A stretch of 38,627 nucleotides of DNA from Helochares maculicollis (lineage: Eukaryota > Arthropoda > Insecta > Coleoptera > Hydrophilidae), in contig JAWQRO010000458.1 of NCBI GenBank assembly GCA_033557835.1, forward strand, positions 1-38,627. Direction: 5' to 3'. Numbering within the stretch: the stretch's first letter is position 1; each line of letters opens with the position of its first letter. Made by a program: the position numbers and the translations under genes. The notes below the pieces were generated by a model that searched no databases, had not been told where the DNA came from, and saw only the letters and a list, made by a program, of their open reading frames with translations. Of this stretch, positions 1 through 12,900 are shown piece after piece.

Positions 1-235
1 CTGTGAGTAGTTACCAACGCATGCGCAAATACATACCTCAAGTTTTGTTGACATGTGCTGCCATCTTCATATTGAGGTCGGAAACTTTTCAGACAACCCT
101 CGTATATATATATTTTATTTGTTTAGTTGTAGATTAATGATTTAAACGCTATTTTGTTTTACTAGTTGTTATTCTTTACAGTCTCGCTTCATTTTACAAG
201 AAGCATCGCCAGAAGTGACGTTTAATTTTACATTA
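1..235. repeat. Dispersed repeat, copy 1 (left edge)
   Basis: A block around 145-222 closely matches a block around 29053-29147. Both hold 'ttaaacgctattt', then 'cgcttcatttta', then an 'agaagcatcg' segment followed by 'cagaagtgacgtt', in the same order and orientation, with small insertions between. The copy may begin outside the window. No coding content is visible. It is probably part of a transposon-derived family; the class is not identifiable from two partial copies. Confidence 0.6.
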
Positions 236-1835
236 ATTGATTGTAAACAAACATTTTATTTATTTCACTAGTTGGTTATTTTGGTTACTTTAGAAAATTC
301 TACCGCTCGGGGAGTTTACTTTAGCATAAATGATAAGAGTTTCGTTACCATAACGGCTATTAATATAAAAAGTATGAAATGTATTCACTCAATATCCACC
401 TGCACATACATATTTGTCAACAAAATTATAATTAAACTTATATAATTATATAAATAACACTTTAATTCTAGTCAAAAATCATAGTAATCTTGTTAAAAAG
501 TACTAATTTTTGTCTTGAAAATTAATAACGAAAAAACTAGACTGTCTTTTATCTAGCATGCGATCAGTATTTACCATGAGCATAAGTAATTTCCACTTTC
601 TAACATCAAAAAATGTGCTTAAATTTATAAATAGCTATAAATAATATTATTTAAATAAATTTCAGCATATTTTACGTATCTTGAATATTAAATATTTCTT
701 CTAGACTTTTAAAAAAATATAGAATTTCTTAATACTCTAAAGTTTTCTTTGGATTCTATGTTCTGTCTAGTTGTTATAAAGTTTGGTAACGCACAACTTG
801 GTATGAAATTAAAATGCAATTACGAATGACGTAAATTTTTTAAAATTTCAGTATATGATTTAAACTTTTTTTTCTTCAAATTAGCTAAACATTTTTTTAT
901 TTATCTTTAAATTGGAATTATTTCTTTACATTTTAATTTGTCAACCACTGAATTTTTAAATTTGGTATTCCTTCCTTTGGAGCTATTTTAAAATTCTGAA
1001 AGTTCGGTTTCTATTTTGGCAAAACAATTTTCAGTTGTACTCCTTTGAAACACGGTAAATTGTTTTCAAAATGATGAAATACTTGCGTAAATGACAGTAA
1101 TAATTTTTAGTGATCGACACTTGCACCTAAATTGATTTTTCACCGAATAAAGATAGTGTGTGTGTGTGTATCTGTATAGTTTTATAACAATTGTCGAAAA
1201 ATGTTCTATAAAAGATAAGTTTTATTGAAAGTTATTGTTATTATTTGATGAAAAATGTTTGTCACTTTTTTGAAATATCTGTGTTGATGAATATGTAAAA
1301 GTATTTAGCATATTGTTAAAATTTCATATTATGTTCATTCACTAGCTGTTTACACTGCCGTAAAATACTAATAAAAATAAAGATTCGGTTCAGTCATTTT
1401 TATTAGACCTTTATAGAACGTTTAAGTTGTAGTAAAAATAGGAGTGAAACGGGTGGATAATAAAATTTTTACCGCTGCAACAAAAAATATTATTTTTGAG
1501 GAATGTTGTAAAAGTAACGAATTTCATTCTTCTTGAACTAGCAGACACTATTAAATTTATTATAGATTTAATATGTTGTTGAAAGTACATCAATGACAAT
1601 GCAGTTTACAAGATGGAAACAGCTTTTAACAATTTTTGGAAGATATATTTTTTAAAATATAATGTGAATTGTGATACTGAAGAAATAATTTCTTACCATA
1701 CTTGATCTACATATAATTTTTTTTCTAAAAAAACATTAAACTAACAATTTCTAGCATGTACATTTATAGATCCAAATTTAAACAAATTTATTACCATCTG
1801 ATACAGATAGTTTTATTTTGAAAAATTATTCACAG
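236..1835. other. AT-rich gene-free stretch
   Basis: Very AT-rich sequence with a short GT dinucleotide run at about 1156-1169. Stop codons are dense in all frames, and no protein motif, splice-site pairing or RNA gene was recognised. Confidence 0.5.
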
Positions 1836-1836
1836 C

Positions 1837-2520
1837 CTAATAAACATCACGTAATAATCGCACGGAATCCTTAATAATAACGTTGATAAAAAATTGATGC
1901 AATAAGCATTGTGTATTGTTCGAAAATTTAATTTTATAGCAGGTTAGTGCAAGATGCGTTTTCGCTGTTGGTCGTAAAAAAGCAAGAGGATGGAGACACT
2001 CATTAATCCACATGAGCAATCTCTGGAGGATTTCTTTCACTTCAAAATTATTGAATTCGTTATGTTGTAATTTTGCGATCACTTCTTGCGGATCTGATGT
2101 TAGATAATGATCCTCAGCATCTTAATGCGCGTTTTTGTCCAAATTCTCTCACATTAGACCTTGTGGTTATTTTGTGTCATCATCTAAATATCAAATGAAT
2201 GAATTGATATTTTGTTGATCACAAAGATAGTAATGCAGTTTTTTACCGTAGCATAGAGTGAGTTGTGCCGACTTCAACAAGTAATGCTAAGAACTCTCTT
2301 AGGTAAAGGTTAGAACAAAATGATCTTGATTTGTGGTTGCATAAAAAACGTACCCCTTTTCCCGCAAGAGCAGTTGAAGCATTGGCAGGATAGCCGATAC
2401 TAAGTTCTGCAATGATCCCCGTTTCATGCATTAACATTTTTAAAAACAACACAACAACACAATGACGAAACAAGAATCGGAGCACTACTGAAGAGAGAAT
2501 ATCTTCCGCTTCAAAAATAT
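1837..2520 (-). pseudogene. Possible decayed coding region, unidentified
   Basis: Reading the minus strand from about 2500 down to 1837 gives a protein-like stretch with only scattered stops. Its most convincing part is an 81-residue open segment (2082-1837) containing phrases such as IAKLQHNEFNNFEVKEI and MWINECLHPLAFLRPT. I do not recognise the family. The residue mix looks more like real protein than the surrounding AT-rich noise, but no splice sites or start were tied to it. It may be a relic of a transposon or host gene, or chance. Confidence 0.2.
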
Positions 2521-2522
2521 GG

Positions 2523-4950
2523 ACCGTACAGTGAAGTGTGAGCACGAAGCTTTTTACCAGATTTCGAACGGTTTAAACGAGGTTTTTAGAGCAACAGCAG
2601 AACAAATTTTCGATTGGCTCCGAGAAGATTATAGAGCAATTACCGAATTTATAACCCGAGTTTATTTTGCACCGACGAACGGGATAATTTTTATTAGACA
2701 TAGATTACTGTTAGATTTATAAACTACACTTCCTGGTGTCGCTTTGAGGGTTCTTGTAGGAAGTTGAAGAAGTTCATCGTTGATTTAAGAAATTATTGTT
2801 AAGGCCAAGGTCAACGAGACGTGCAAGTGCATTGAAGTAGCTCTGGTGCTATATTCGCGAAATGCACGCGAAGTGAAAGTAAGAATTCCTTCTTTTAAAA
2901 TTACACTTAAATTCCAAGCTGCATTTTTATTTTCTCTTCGAAACTCCTCCGTTAAAAGTAAGCACAATGGCCCAATTAAGAGGAAAATTCTGGAGCGTGA
3001 TTCATCCCAATTGTTTGGAGACGTAGGTGGTGAACGTTTGAAATCAGGCGTTCCCACTCGAATTCAAAACGATTAAATTATTTTGCGGGTGTATAATAAT
3101 AATTGTTTTCAAGCAGGAAAAATATAATTTATTGAAAATAGCTGAGGCCAGGAAATGTAATTAAAATTATAAATTTGTTAAAGATGAATCTACGACATCG
3201 CATATAGGATGCAAGAGCGAGTATTTTGAAGCCACTTTCTTCCATTGTAATTTATCTCATTTATCGGAGAAGTACAGATGACCCACAAACAAACAAAACG
3301 TGATCGTAAACCAGTAGAATATCAATTCCCCTATCAGCAGACTGTTAAATGTGAATGTTAATGCGCTACAGCAATTACCATTAAATATAGGTAAAACAGA
3401 ACTTACGTTTACGTTCCTCCGTTTATTAATTCGCAATTAACAATTACCAATTCTCCAAAATGGACACTTACATTCTCACAAGGGGTACAATGCTATTATT
3501 ATTATTTAAATAATATATATTATTTTAAGAAACACTGTTTCTGGTTCTCATGTTCATAAGTGAACTACGTGACAAAAAGTAATTGTGTTGCGACATTTCT
3601 TTATTTGTGTTTAGCTAGCTAATTCATCAGCAGTTTTATTCATTTGAATTCATTATAAGCCATTTGCATAATAAAACTTTTAATCTTCCAAAAACTTACC
3701 TCAATAGTTTTTTCGTAAATAAGATATCCATAGTACCACAAAATATACCAGATAAACATTTTTGAATATATTCAACAAACTCAATAAATATCGGTACAAC
3801 CCCAAAATTTTGTCCGCTGTGCGAAAATTAATGCTGGCGATTGGCGACACTAAAGGTATGTTTCTTACACTGTATTGACAAACAACGGTTTTCAGGAAGC
3901 GGGTGCGATAGCTTATGCAGTTAAAAAATCTAGAGAAGATAGAGAGTGATCATCTCTTGCACGGACCAACTATCACTATCTAAATCTTTCTATTAGCAAA
4001 ATCAGAGATAAATGCACCAAGCTTGCATGTAAACTAAAAGAGAAACACCAACAGCACTTGCTTTCTGGTGTGGTTATCTATCATGAAAAGAAAAAATGTT
4101 TTCCTTCTTCGATCCTGGCATGCACTCTCCAATGCAGTTCATTTACCTTGACACTGGCAATACTATCTTTTCTCATTGGCGCTATTGCAGTTTGAATAGA
4201 ACTTGCTAGCTATGCATTTCTAGTAAGTAGGACATCCTAGGCTTGTAATGTGTGCAACGGAGACCGACTTCTACATCAAAGTCTCTTCCACCTAACGTTT
4301 TTCTGATTCACGTTGCTTGTTCGCCGGAAGCCCCACTAAATACGAGAAATTTCTATTTGAATTCATACATTTTACTGAAGACACACCATAAAATCTACCT
4401 TTAAATTTAACATTTATTGCTGCTGTTAATTTATTTAGAGACTTTCAGATAACTACTCTCACACATTATCGTCTTATGGATTGTCGTGAAACGACTTGCA
4501 TTGCAGTGACGAGAACGACTCTAGGATATTTTCAACCAGCAACTGGGCCTGTCGTCGCTGCCCATCGACGCCGAAGGAGACGGTTATAAAGTGCAGAACG
4601 GTACTTGTAATTTGTAGTTGTTACAGCAAACATACTTCGTGGGGCCTACATAAACATACCACTTTGTACCAAGATATTCACTGCATAGTTCTATTCGCAT
4701 TGGTCTTACACCTTAATACTACAAGAATTCCAAAAAATCTTGTGGATACACACAACTTGTTCGCCTCATTTCCTATAAGTAAAAACATGAAGTTTAGGTG
4801 CGATTTCATCCTAAGATCTGTGTAGGTGTAAGATTTTTACTTTTATGCAAGTCTGCGAAACTTTATTTGAAAACTCTTTGTCCTATTTAAATTAACCTCG
4901 TTGATAATGGCTTATATTTAGCAAGAATTAAATCTTGAATGTGGTATTTT
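2523..4950. other. No supported gene
   Basis: Several open frames of 60-110 codons occur here on both strands (for example 4496-4825 plus and 2785-3057 minus). None shows a recognised domain, a signal peptide or splice-phase support. Base composition is slightly less AT-rich at about 2500-3080, which by itself explains the longer open frames. Confidence 0.4.
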
Positions 4951-4953
4951 GAA

Positions 4954-5800
4954 AGGTTCTCCAATAAGTTTTGCGGTTCCAGTTTATGAATTCCATCCCT
5001 GAAGTGAAAATTTGGACTGCAAAATACTCTTCCATATTTCTTATAACCTCATTATTTAATGAAAAGCGCTTTCCACACGCGAACTTTTTTAGGTCTGGAA
5101 ACAGAAGGAAGTCACTAAAAAATGCGGTGAATACTCCAACAATTCGAACTTAAATTCATGGATTTTAACTATTGTGCAATGCCCTGATGAAAAAGGATTT
5201 TTTCTTCTGCAAACCAAGTTTTTTTCACGAACTTTTGCCTTCAGCTGATCTAAAAGATAATATTCAGAATTTGTTGTTCTGCCAGTTTGCAAGAAATCTA
5301 CAAACAACATTTCTTTCACATCCCTAAAAACTGATGCAAACACCTTTTTGGCCGACTTCTGGAAACGAACATGTTTCAAAGCTGAAGAGCCAGACTTACG
5401 CCACTATTTAGCCGCTTTTTTTAATTCAGGATATTGATTGACTCAAGTCTCATTCATAGTGATGAGTCAACGCACAAAATCCACTTTACCCATTCGAAAA
5501 CATTCTAAGTGATACTGAGAAATGTGTTTTTGTTCCATTGTTAGCGAATGAGGCACACATTATGCACACATCTTTCTGAAATCCAATTCTTTAGTCAAAA
5601 TATTGCTTACATTGCCTAATGAAATGTTTAGGACTTTTACTAAATACTCGGCGATTTTTCAATACGAATGTCAGCAACCTATCTTTCTACTGTACTAATT
5701 AATTAATAAAGCAAAGAGTCCTTACAAAATTTTCCCATTGTAAAAAAATAACAAAAAATACGGTCATATGAACATATTAAAAAAAATTAGACTAGTAGTA
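4954..5800 (-). mobile_element. Degenerate mariner transposon, copy M1
   Basis: The minus strand encodes fragments of the C-terminal half of a mariner transposase (DDE/D, RNase H-like fold), which cuts and pastes the element at TA sites. A 96-residue frame (5379-5089) contains LLDQLKAKVREK, a hallmark mariner block, followed by HEFKFELLEYSP, the block before the third catalytic Asp in intact elements. The nearby stretch at about 4980-5060 matches the transposase C-terminus seen in copies M2 and M3. The left end reads 'ggttctccaataagttttgcggttc', like the terminal repeat of M3. Stops, frameshifts and a missing N-terminal half show it is inactive. The right end is inferred from the 'ccattgtaaaaaaat' block shared with M2. 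Confidence 0.75.
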
Positions 5801-7876
5801 AGGCCCTTTATTACCGAACCTGCTTAATATGTGTGCGAATAACATTAATAATAGAAAGTATCTAATTACTTAGAATCTAAAAGTGGTTACAGTGTTTGTT
5901 GTTAAAAATTAATAACTAAGAGGATTTAAAACCTAGTTTTTATACATTGGTAGAAAAAGCTACAGATAAAACACTTAACACAATTTAATACACGCAGCCA
6001 AATGCATAAACACATTAAGTAGAAATATCGCCAAAAAAAGCTGGTGGTTAAAGCTTAGCAAAACCTACTTAGACCATTCGAGTTGAAGTGATGAAATTAT
6101 TATAGCAAGATCATAGGATGCGTCTTTACTTTTAAGGCACGTAGAATTACCAGAAAAATTAACAAAGTTTGTTTTGTCCAAATTATAATTTTCATTAAAA
6201 TTTAGTATAGAAATTACTAATTTATCTACTAAGTAGATAAAAGATTTCGACATGAATTGTAAACAAGGGTTTAATAATGGTTAAACGTTACAGACTATTT
6301 AAAACTGTATTGTGGCTTTAATTTTTGCATAAATGCGTCTTCACAATATTAAATTTTACTTTTTTCATGAAGGTATCTTCGCAATAGAACTTGATTTGTT
6401 TCAAAGTGATTATTGCATTGTACTGAAGTACTAACTTCTGATCTATATTCTAGTCCAATTAATGCTAAGACACTGGTTTTGGACATGTGATTCTGAAAAA
6501 CGAATAGGAAAACTTTCAAGACCTAAGATACTAATTACTGCCTTTCTTTCGTACCATTTACAATATTGAATTTAAGACTATATTAGCTTCTAGCACACTC
6601 GTAACATATGTAACAAGTGGATCTTAAAATATTTAAAATCTTTAGGCCCAGGCATATTTGGCTCATTGTAATTTGCTTTATTGAACACTTTTAATAGTAA
6701 ATTTCTTTCATTTCGATGATATATGAAATAACTGTATGTGCTTTGAGCTGGGCGTTGAATAATTCTATTTAATTAAAATCTAGGATTATTTTTGATAAAA
6801 ACACTTTCAGAAACCTGATAAATGATCACTTATCATTGTTTTTTGCATATATGTTTGACTGACATTTTAGATGTCTCAAAATTTTCAAAAGATCCGCTTC
6901 GTATCAAATATCTTACATATACAGTAAAATTGCAGAACATCTTAAACAATTACCTTGCTATTCTTTTAACGTAGACTGGAAGAGATTCTTGGGGAAAATA
7001 TTATGTTTTAAATTATATAATTTAAGATTGGTATGCCTCCTAGGCTCTTAATAATATAATAAATTAATAAAATCAAGGTAGTGCATTACGTATCTTACCT
7101 CAACCCAAAATTTCTTAGATAAGAAGTGATAGCCGAGTCCACATTCAACACATTGTATTAAAATAAAATACTTTTAAAAGATTATGTATTTACATGTTCC
7201 GATTCTTGTTTATTGGAAAATATAATAAACGATCTTGTCAGTTTACTTCTTCATATTTAATGCTTTAATTTTATTATATTTGTTACCACCATTTGTTACT
7301 TTCTTAAACGCACTAAAATTGGTTTTCTTATATTTATAATTAATCAATGGCTTTCCAACAACTGTTTAACGGCTTGCATTGTTCTTTCAGAACTTTCTAA
7401 GCAAGACGCAGTTTATCTTTGGTGTTTATGTGAATGAGAAATAATAAAATGCTAAGCATACCTTGAGAGCATATGTATTAGTTTTTTAAATTCATAGAAC
7501 CGTTTTTTATATATTGGGCCTTATTGCTCAAATAGATACAAATATTTGTAATGATTTAATTAAATATGTGTTCTAGGGATGTCATTGTACAGTGGTAAAT
7601 GTTATTTAAGGAATTTTTACTTCCTATTTCTTTTCTATGATCATTTGCCACTTTCAAAGATTTTATATGTAGAATAAGTTCATTCTGGTTAACAGAATTC
7701 AGAAACTGTTAGTGAATTGTTGTAAAATGTTAGCATTAAGATGGGAATATCTTCTTATTCTTAGAAAGTACTTAGGACATGTGCTTTATAAACAAATCGA
7801 AAAAATTCTAAATACGTTTTTATTAGACAGTAAATATAAAATTATGTAATTTGCGAGAAAAAAATAGAAGTCATAT
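5801..7876. other. AT-rich intergenic DNA, nothing recognised
   Basis: About 2 kb between the mariner M1 and the 3' end of protease SP1. Only chance frames of up to 62 codons occur. No repeat matching elsewhere in the window, no RNA gene and no domain was seen. Confidence 0.45.
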
Positions 7877-7877
7877 T

Positions 7878-7883
7878 TTTTAT
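7878..7883 (-). terminator. Polyadenylation signal of SP1
   Basis: The minus strand reads AATAAA 27 bases past the SP1 stop codon, in an A/T-rich setting usual for an insect 3' end. The short spacing is acceptable but leaves a very short 3' UTR. Confidence 0.4.
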
Positions 7884-7909
7884 TATTTCTATATTTATGA
7901 ATGTTTTAA

Positions 7910-9436
7910 TTAAGCTTTTAAGCAGTAGCAAGCGTCTTTAGTGTTGTGGGATATCCAAGAGATGTGAGGGTTAATTGTTGTGAAAAGAGCTGTCCCTGCC
8001 TTTGCTGTACAGTCAGTTCTATCGGTCAGAACTCCAATTAATTCATAGATACCTCCATATGATCGATACATCACAGGTCCTCCAGCATCACTCTAAATTC
8101 ATTTGGTAAATAATTAGTTTGTTTTACTTTACATGTTAATTTAACGATTGGCCTACTTGACAATTATGCGACCAAAAAGGTTGCCTATACAATTACAATA
8201 CGAACGCAAACAAAAAAGCTAACCAAATGGTAAGTAAGTATTCCAAACTTAGAAAAGTAATATTGATTAATTATTGTTATTTATTAACAGATAAATATTG
8301 GGACGGTTCTGGCCAGCGCGTCTAGAAGCAAAACACAGCCGTGCTACTCTATTGAGTAGCCATTATAAATGGGGCTCAGATGACCAAAAATCAAGAAAGC
8401 TTCCCTTTATAGGAAGATTGGAGGAGACCACCAGCTGAACTGATGTAGAATAAATAAGTATACTAAACGTAAATATTGCATAAAGTTAATTAGTACTTAT
8501 CAAATAAATTTAAGAATTTTTGTGATCGATTAATAAAGAACCCCGCATTGCGAAAATCGGAACAATATAGAATGCTACCAACAAAGATTAAATATCAACA
8601 AAATAACAAAAGTGGTACCTTGCAAACAACACTGGGTATTCCTACTATTCCAGCACATCCCTTATCCTTGCTAACAGCGCCAGGATCAAAAGCTGACTCG
8701 AAACAGTCTCTTTGGTTCAAAACTGGAAGCCCTAGCTTCCTAGGTCGACACGATGATACCAATTGACCATTTTCAACAGGACCTTGAGACCAGCCGACCA
8801 AAGTTGCTACCTGCCCCAAATAGCTATTTCCAGGAACTGATAGACAAAGTGGGGCTATCCTCCTTTCAATGACAACAGGATTGCTAAATTTCACCAGTGC
8901 CAAATCGTGAGCTCTATTTCCAGGACTGAAGTCAGGATGCAACATCACATGATCTACGCTAATGTTGGTTGACGATACGTCAGGAGCACACCGATCGTAA
9001 CTTCCTAAGCTTACTTTCAAATCATATGGAGTTAACCTACAATTAATGTAAAATATGCGATGCTTCTCCTGGAAGAATCATTCTAACACTTACCCCAATA
9101 ACAGAGATGCTGCAGTAATGACATATCTATCGTTTATAAGTGTTGCAGGTATTGCAACCACTCCTTTGATAAAAATTAAAGCCATCCAAGGAAATTCATG
9201 GCCTTCCAAAAATTCACCCCCTAGTAACCTACCTTCGTGATTTGGGACGCCACAGCTGCATTTGCAAGGACTAAGCAGGAAGTTAAGTAGACCTTTAGGT
9301 TCTGCTTGGTCATTCAAAGTGACGACCTGAAGGAAAATAGCCTAAAACCCTGACATCCGTAAAAACAAATTTTACATACCGCTTGGAAACAATGAAAAAT
9401 AAAGAACGCTAAGAATAAGACGCCTTTTAGAGGCAT
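7910..9436 (-). CDS. SP1: secreted serine protease homologue, catalytically dead (4 exons)
   Basis: Exons 9436-9380, 9326-9094, 9036-8619 and 8092-7910 join in phases 0, 2 and 0 to give 296 residues. Residues 1-19 (MPLKGVLFLAFFIFHCFQA) are a signal peptide. A short propeptide holds CKCSCG (40-45), and an S1A domain starts after R52 as LLGG instead of IVGG. Aligned with SP2-SP4, the triad His is Ser93 (TAASLLLG), the Asp is kept (D141, HDLALV) and the Ser is Ala239 (SDAGGP). The specificity residue 189 is Val, and both cysteines of the His-loop disulphide are missing. It therefore cannot be a working trypsin. Such homologues in insects act as cofactors or decoys; the role here is unknown. The reading frame is clean throughout, so it looks like a maintained pseudoenzyme and not a dying gene. 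It ends CYC-LKA. It lies 0.5 kb downstream of SP2. Confidence 0.88.
8093..8618 (-). other. SP1 intron 3
   Basis: A 526-bp phase 0 intron between the Cys191 codon region and the (dead) active-site Ser exon, bounded by GTACCA and TTTAG on the minus strand. It contains a somewhat GC-richer patch at about 8300-8440 of unknown nature. No separate gene was seen. Confidence 0.6.
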
Positions 9437-9945
9437 CTTTGCACTAACACTAAATCTTTGAGGTCACTGTACCTTCCGCTGTGATATCAAGTTCTTGCTC
9501 TTCCTTTCATGGACTGCTCTTGAAGAATTTGCATTTTTATTGGACGAGAATTGTAAAAAATAAGCAGCCACAATTCAAATGACTTTATTCAGTTTAAACT
9601 TTAATTTTAATAGCACACATTAGAATTGTTATAGTTTGTTTAAAAGGTAAACTTAGGATTAATATAAATAATATACAATATTTACGGCTTAATAAGAGTT
9701 AAAATGATTGCTTAATACACTTTTTCTAGGAAAAGCGGTTATTTTTATTTTGTTTCTAGGTAAACTTTATTTTTTATGGAGGAATAGCAGTTGTTCTTCG
9801 AGAAATTGATTTTTTTTATCAGGAAGTTGCTTCCAGTAGAGTGTAACATAGCTAAAATATTTGTGTGGAAAATTACTTGAGAACGAATTACTGCACTAAT
9901 ATATCACAAAATTTTGGACGAAGATTTCCCCATTTCTTTTTGTTT
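9437..9945. other. SP1-SP2 spacer
   Basis: Compact 509-bp spacer holding the SP2 3' UTR and the presumed SP1 promoter. No convincing TATA box for SP1 was found. No other gene is present. Confidence 0.5.
9766..9771 (-). terminator. Polyadenylation signal of SP2
   Basis: The minus strand reads AATAAA about 175 bases past the SP2 stop; a second copy lies at 9744-9749. Spacing is typical for an insect 3' UTR, but the AT-rich background makes chance matches common. Confidence 0.35.
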
Positions 9946-12900
9946 TCAGTCTTCGCAAAAGCAACCATCTTTTGAATTCTCTTTAATCCAATCCAAGTAC
10001 CTAGTAATCCTTGTGTATACCCCTGGGTATCCAGGTCGTGCACATCCGTTTCCCCAAGACACAATCCCGATGAGTTCATATCTTTTGTCTTCTCTTTCGG
10101 CAACCAAAGGCCCTCCACTGTCGCCTTGACAGGTATCTTTTTGACCAACAGCTGGGTACCCTGCGCACATCATGTTATCGCTAATCATTTTCGCGGAGTA
10201 ATTTGTTTTTTTGCACTCGTCATTACTGATAACCGGAACTTCCACTTCCTGAAGGATGCAGGATGGTTTTCCGTCTTCTTGAAGGGTACCCCATCCGGCT
10301 GCAATGCCCTTAATAGTGACGTATAAATCCTCTTTATTCTTTGGAAGACAAATAGGTTTAATTGTGTCAGTTATAGGGACTCTGTCGTTTAATCTCAGTA
10401 TGGCTATGTCGTTGTCAAAGTTCAAGAAACTAAAAGAGCCAGCTACTGCTCTCAGGACGAATCTCGATTCGGGACGCTTGGAGTCATCGCATCGGTCGTG
10501 CTCCCCGAAAGTAACTTTAATCATGAACCACATGAACCTAAAACATATTATTGAGTTAGTGTGTTGTTTGAGATTCTAGTCAGTTGTGAAATTCTATATA
10601 AACCAACAATAAAGATTATTTATTCCTTAGAAACTATAATTTTCATTTTTGTTACAAAAAGCTAAAAACTAATGAAGCTCCTGTTTAAGCTTATATTAAC
10701 GGGATCTCCTCGCTTTCAAGTACTAAATAGATATTTCGGCCTATAATCCGCTGCATTAAACATGATATTGTGGAATATTTTTCTATAATATTATCGATTA
10801 GGGCAAGACATCTTTCAATGCCTTTAGACCAATATGTAACAATTACGTTTAACACAATTGAAAAACAAAATCTATGTACTTGTTTGAGGAAACACTTCAG
10901 CAAAATCGGCTTACACTAAATATTTATATGAATAATGTGAACAGTAGATGCTGCTTTTTCTGAGAAGGAGGAATATGGTAGAATTTAGAACAAGTTTAAA
11001 TTTTTATGTTGTACATGTAAGATTTTAATTTAATAGAAACATTAGTTTTTAGTCCTTAGATAAATATGACATTGTCTGAAAAAGCAATGCTTCGAATAAT
11101 CCAGCTGCTAACACTATAGAGCCACATTACAAAAATCAAAAGCTTTCCTTTACTCCAATAATTTACCCTTTCAATTCATACCCCACGACGAGTATCTCTG
11201 CTGCTACAAAATTAGAGTGTTTGCAAAGGATTTTGGCAGTAACGAACGCCATATTTAATTCTAACTGTCCTAACCAAAAACGCTAAAGGTGTATTTTTGG
11301 ATATCATTTCTTAACACTTAAAATAGTTATAAAAAATAGCTAAAAATAAGTATCTTTAATAGTCTATTTTGAATTTAATTTATAGATACACACTATACAA
11401 TTAATCAAATTTGATTTAAGCTAAGATTTAATATTATTACAACTATAAGCTTCACCACCTACGTTTCAGACACAGAGCATTTTGAGAAAGTACATTTATT
11501 GGCAATCGTTCCGAATAATAATGACCTATACGATATACTGAGTAGAATTGTCCAATACGTTTTGTGGCTGGATAAAAAACACAATTTTTTGGTTTGAAAT
11601 ATATTTGATTATTTAGTATAGTCTCCCTTAACACCAATACATTTACTCCAGTGAGAAACCAATTTATGAATTGCATCCCTGAAGTGAGAACCTGAAAGGG
11701 CTGCAAAATACGCTTTCACATTTGTTATGACCTCATCATTTAATAAAAAACGCTTTAATGAATAGATTTTAGTTATTGTCAAAATGCTCTTGTGACACGG
11801 TGCATTGTCCTGATGAAATACGGTTTGTTTCTTCTGCAAACCGGGCCTTTTTTCACGATTATTTTCCTTCAGCTAATCTAAGAGTTACAACTATATTCAG
11901 AACTTATTGTTTTGCCAGTTGTTGCCACAAAAAATTTCTTTCACATCTCAATAATCTTATGCTAGCACCTTCTTGGCCGATTTATGGACACAAACTCATT
12001 TCGAAGTCGAAGAACCAGGTTCACACCATTCTTTAGCGTCTTGTTTTAATTTTAGTATCATAATATAAACCCAAGTCTCATCCATACTGATGAATCGATG
12101 CACAAAATCCATTTCATCCATTTGAAACCGCTTAAAACGTTCAAATTAACCAACCCATCTTTCTACTGTACTAATTGAAGGCGAAGAGTCCTTACACACT
12201 TTCGTCATTCGTTCATAAAGTTCCTTTGCTTTTAAACATTCCAAAAAATAAAATTGAATCACTGCACGAAACTTAATTTTTTCCATTGTAAAAAAATATT
12301 ATGACACGTGGATACTTAATGGTTTGTAAACAAAGAATGAATTCACAGATTGAAATGAAACTTCACATACGTTCATATGAAGAGTGTACCAACATATCAA
12401 AAAATAGGTTAATAGCAGCGCTCTTTCTTATCGACCCGAAAACTTATTGAGCAACCTAGTAGAATTGCTAATAATAGTTGATTTATAGCAACATTTCCAT
12501 TTTTGAATAATTTGATTACTTATGCAACCATTTTTATAAATTACAAAAAGTCAAGAAGAATGTTAAAGTTTTATTAGCCATGTCATTTACCACAAAAAAT
12601 CACACATTTCTCTTTGATATAATGTGTGAAAAATGTCTTATTATAATTGTAGCACCAGTGCGCCTGTCTGTAAGTTTAATTAACGGGTAGCTGTTAAAAT
12701 TTTTCACAAATTCTTATGCTTTAACCTACCAACTTAATGAAAAATCATTAACCACTATTTTCTTTCCTACGCAAAAGAATTGCTATCCCAAATAGCCCAT
12801 AAACACATTTTAATTAACTATCAACATTATGACACAATATTCAAATACATCTTGAAGTTTAACAGATGGATACTTACCCTTTAACGCAATGGGCTGCCGT

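Noticed and set aside
4496..4825. 109-codon plus-strand open frame
   Set aside because: No recognised domain, no signal peptide, no splice partners; such lengths occur by chance in the less AT-rich patches here.
7910..9436. SP1 as a plain pseudogene
   Set aside because: No stop or frameshift is found, all splice sites are canonical with correct phases, and the structural cysteines outside the His loop are kept. Catalytic loss without frame damage fits a maintained homologue better.
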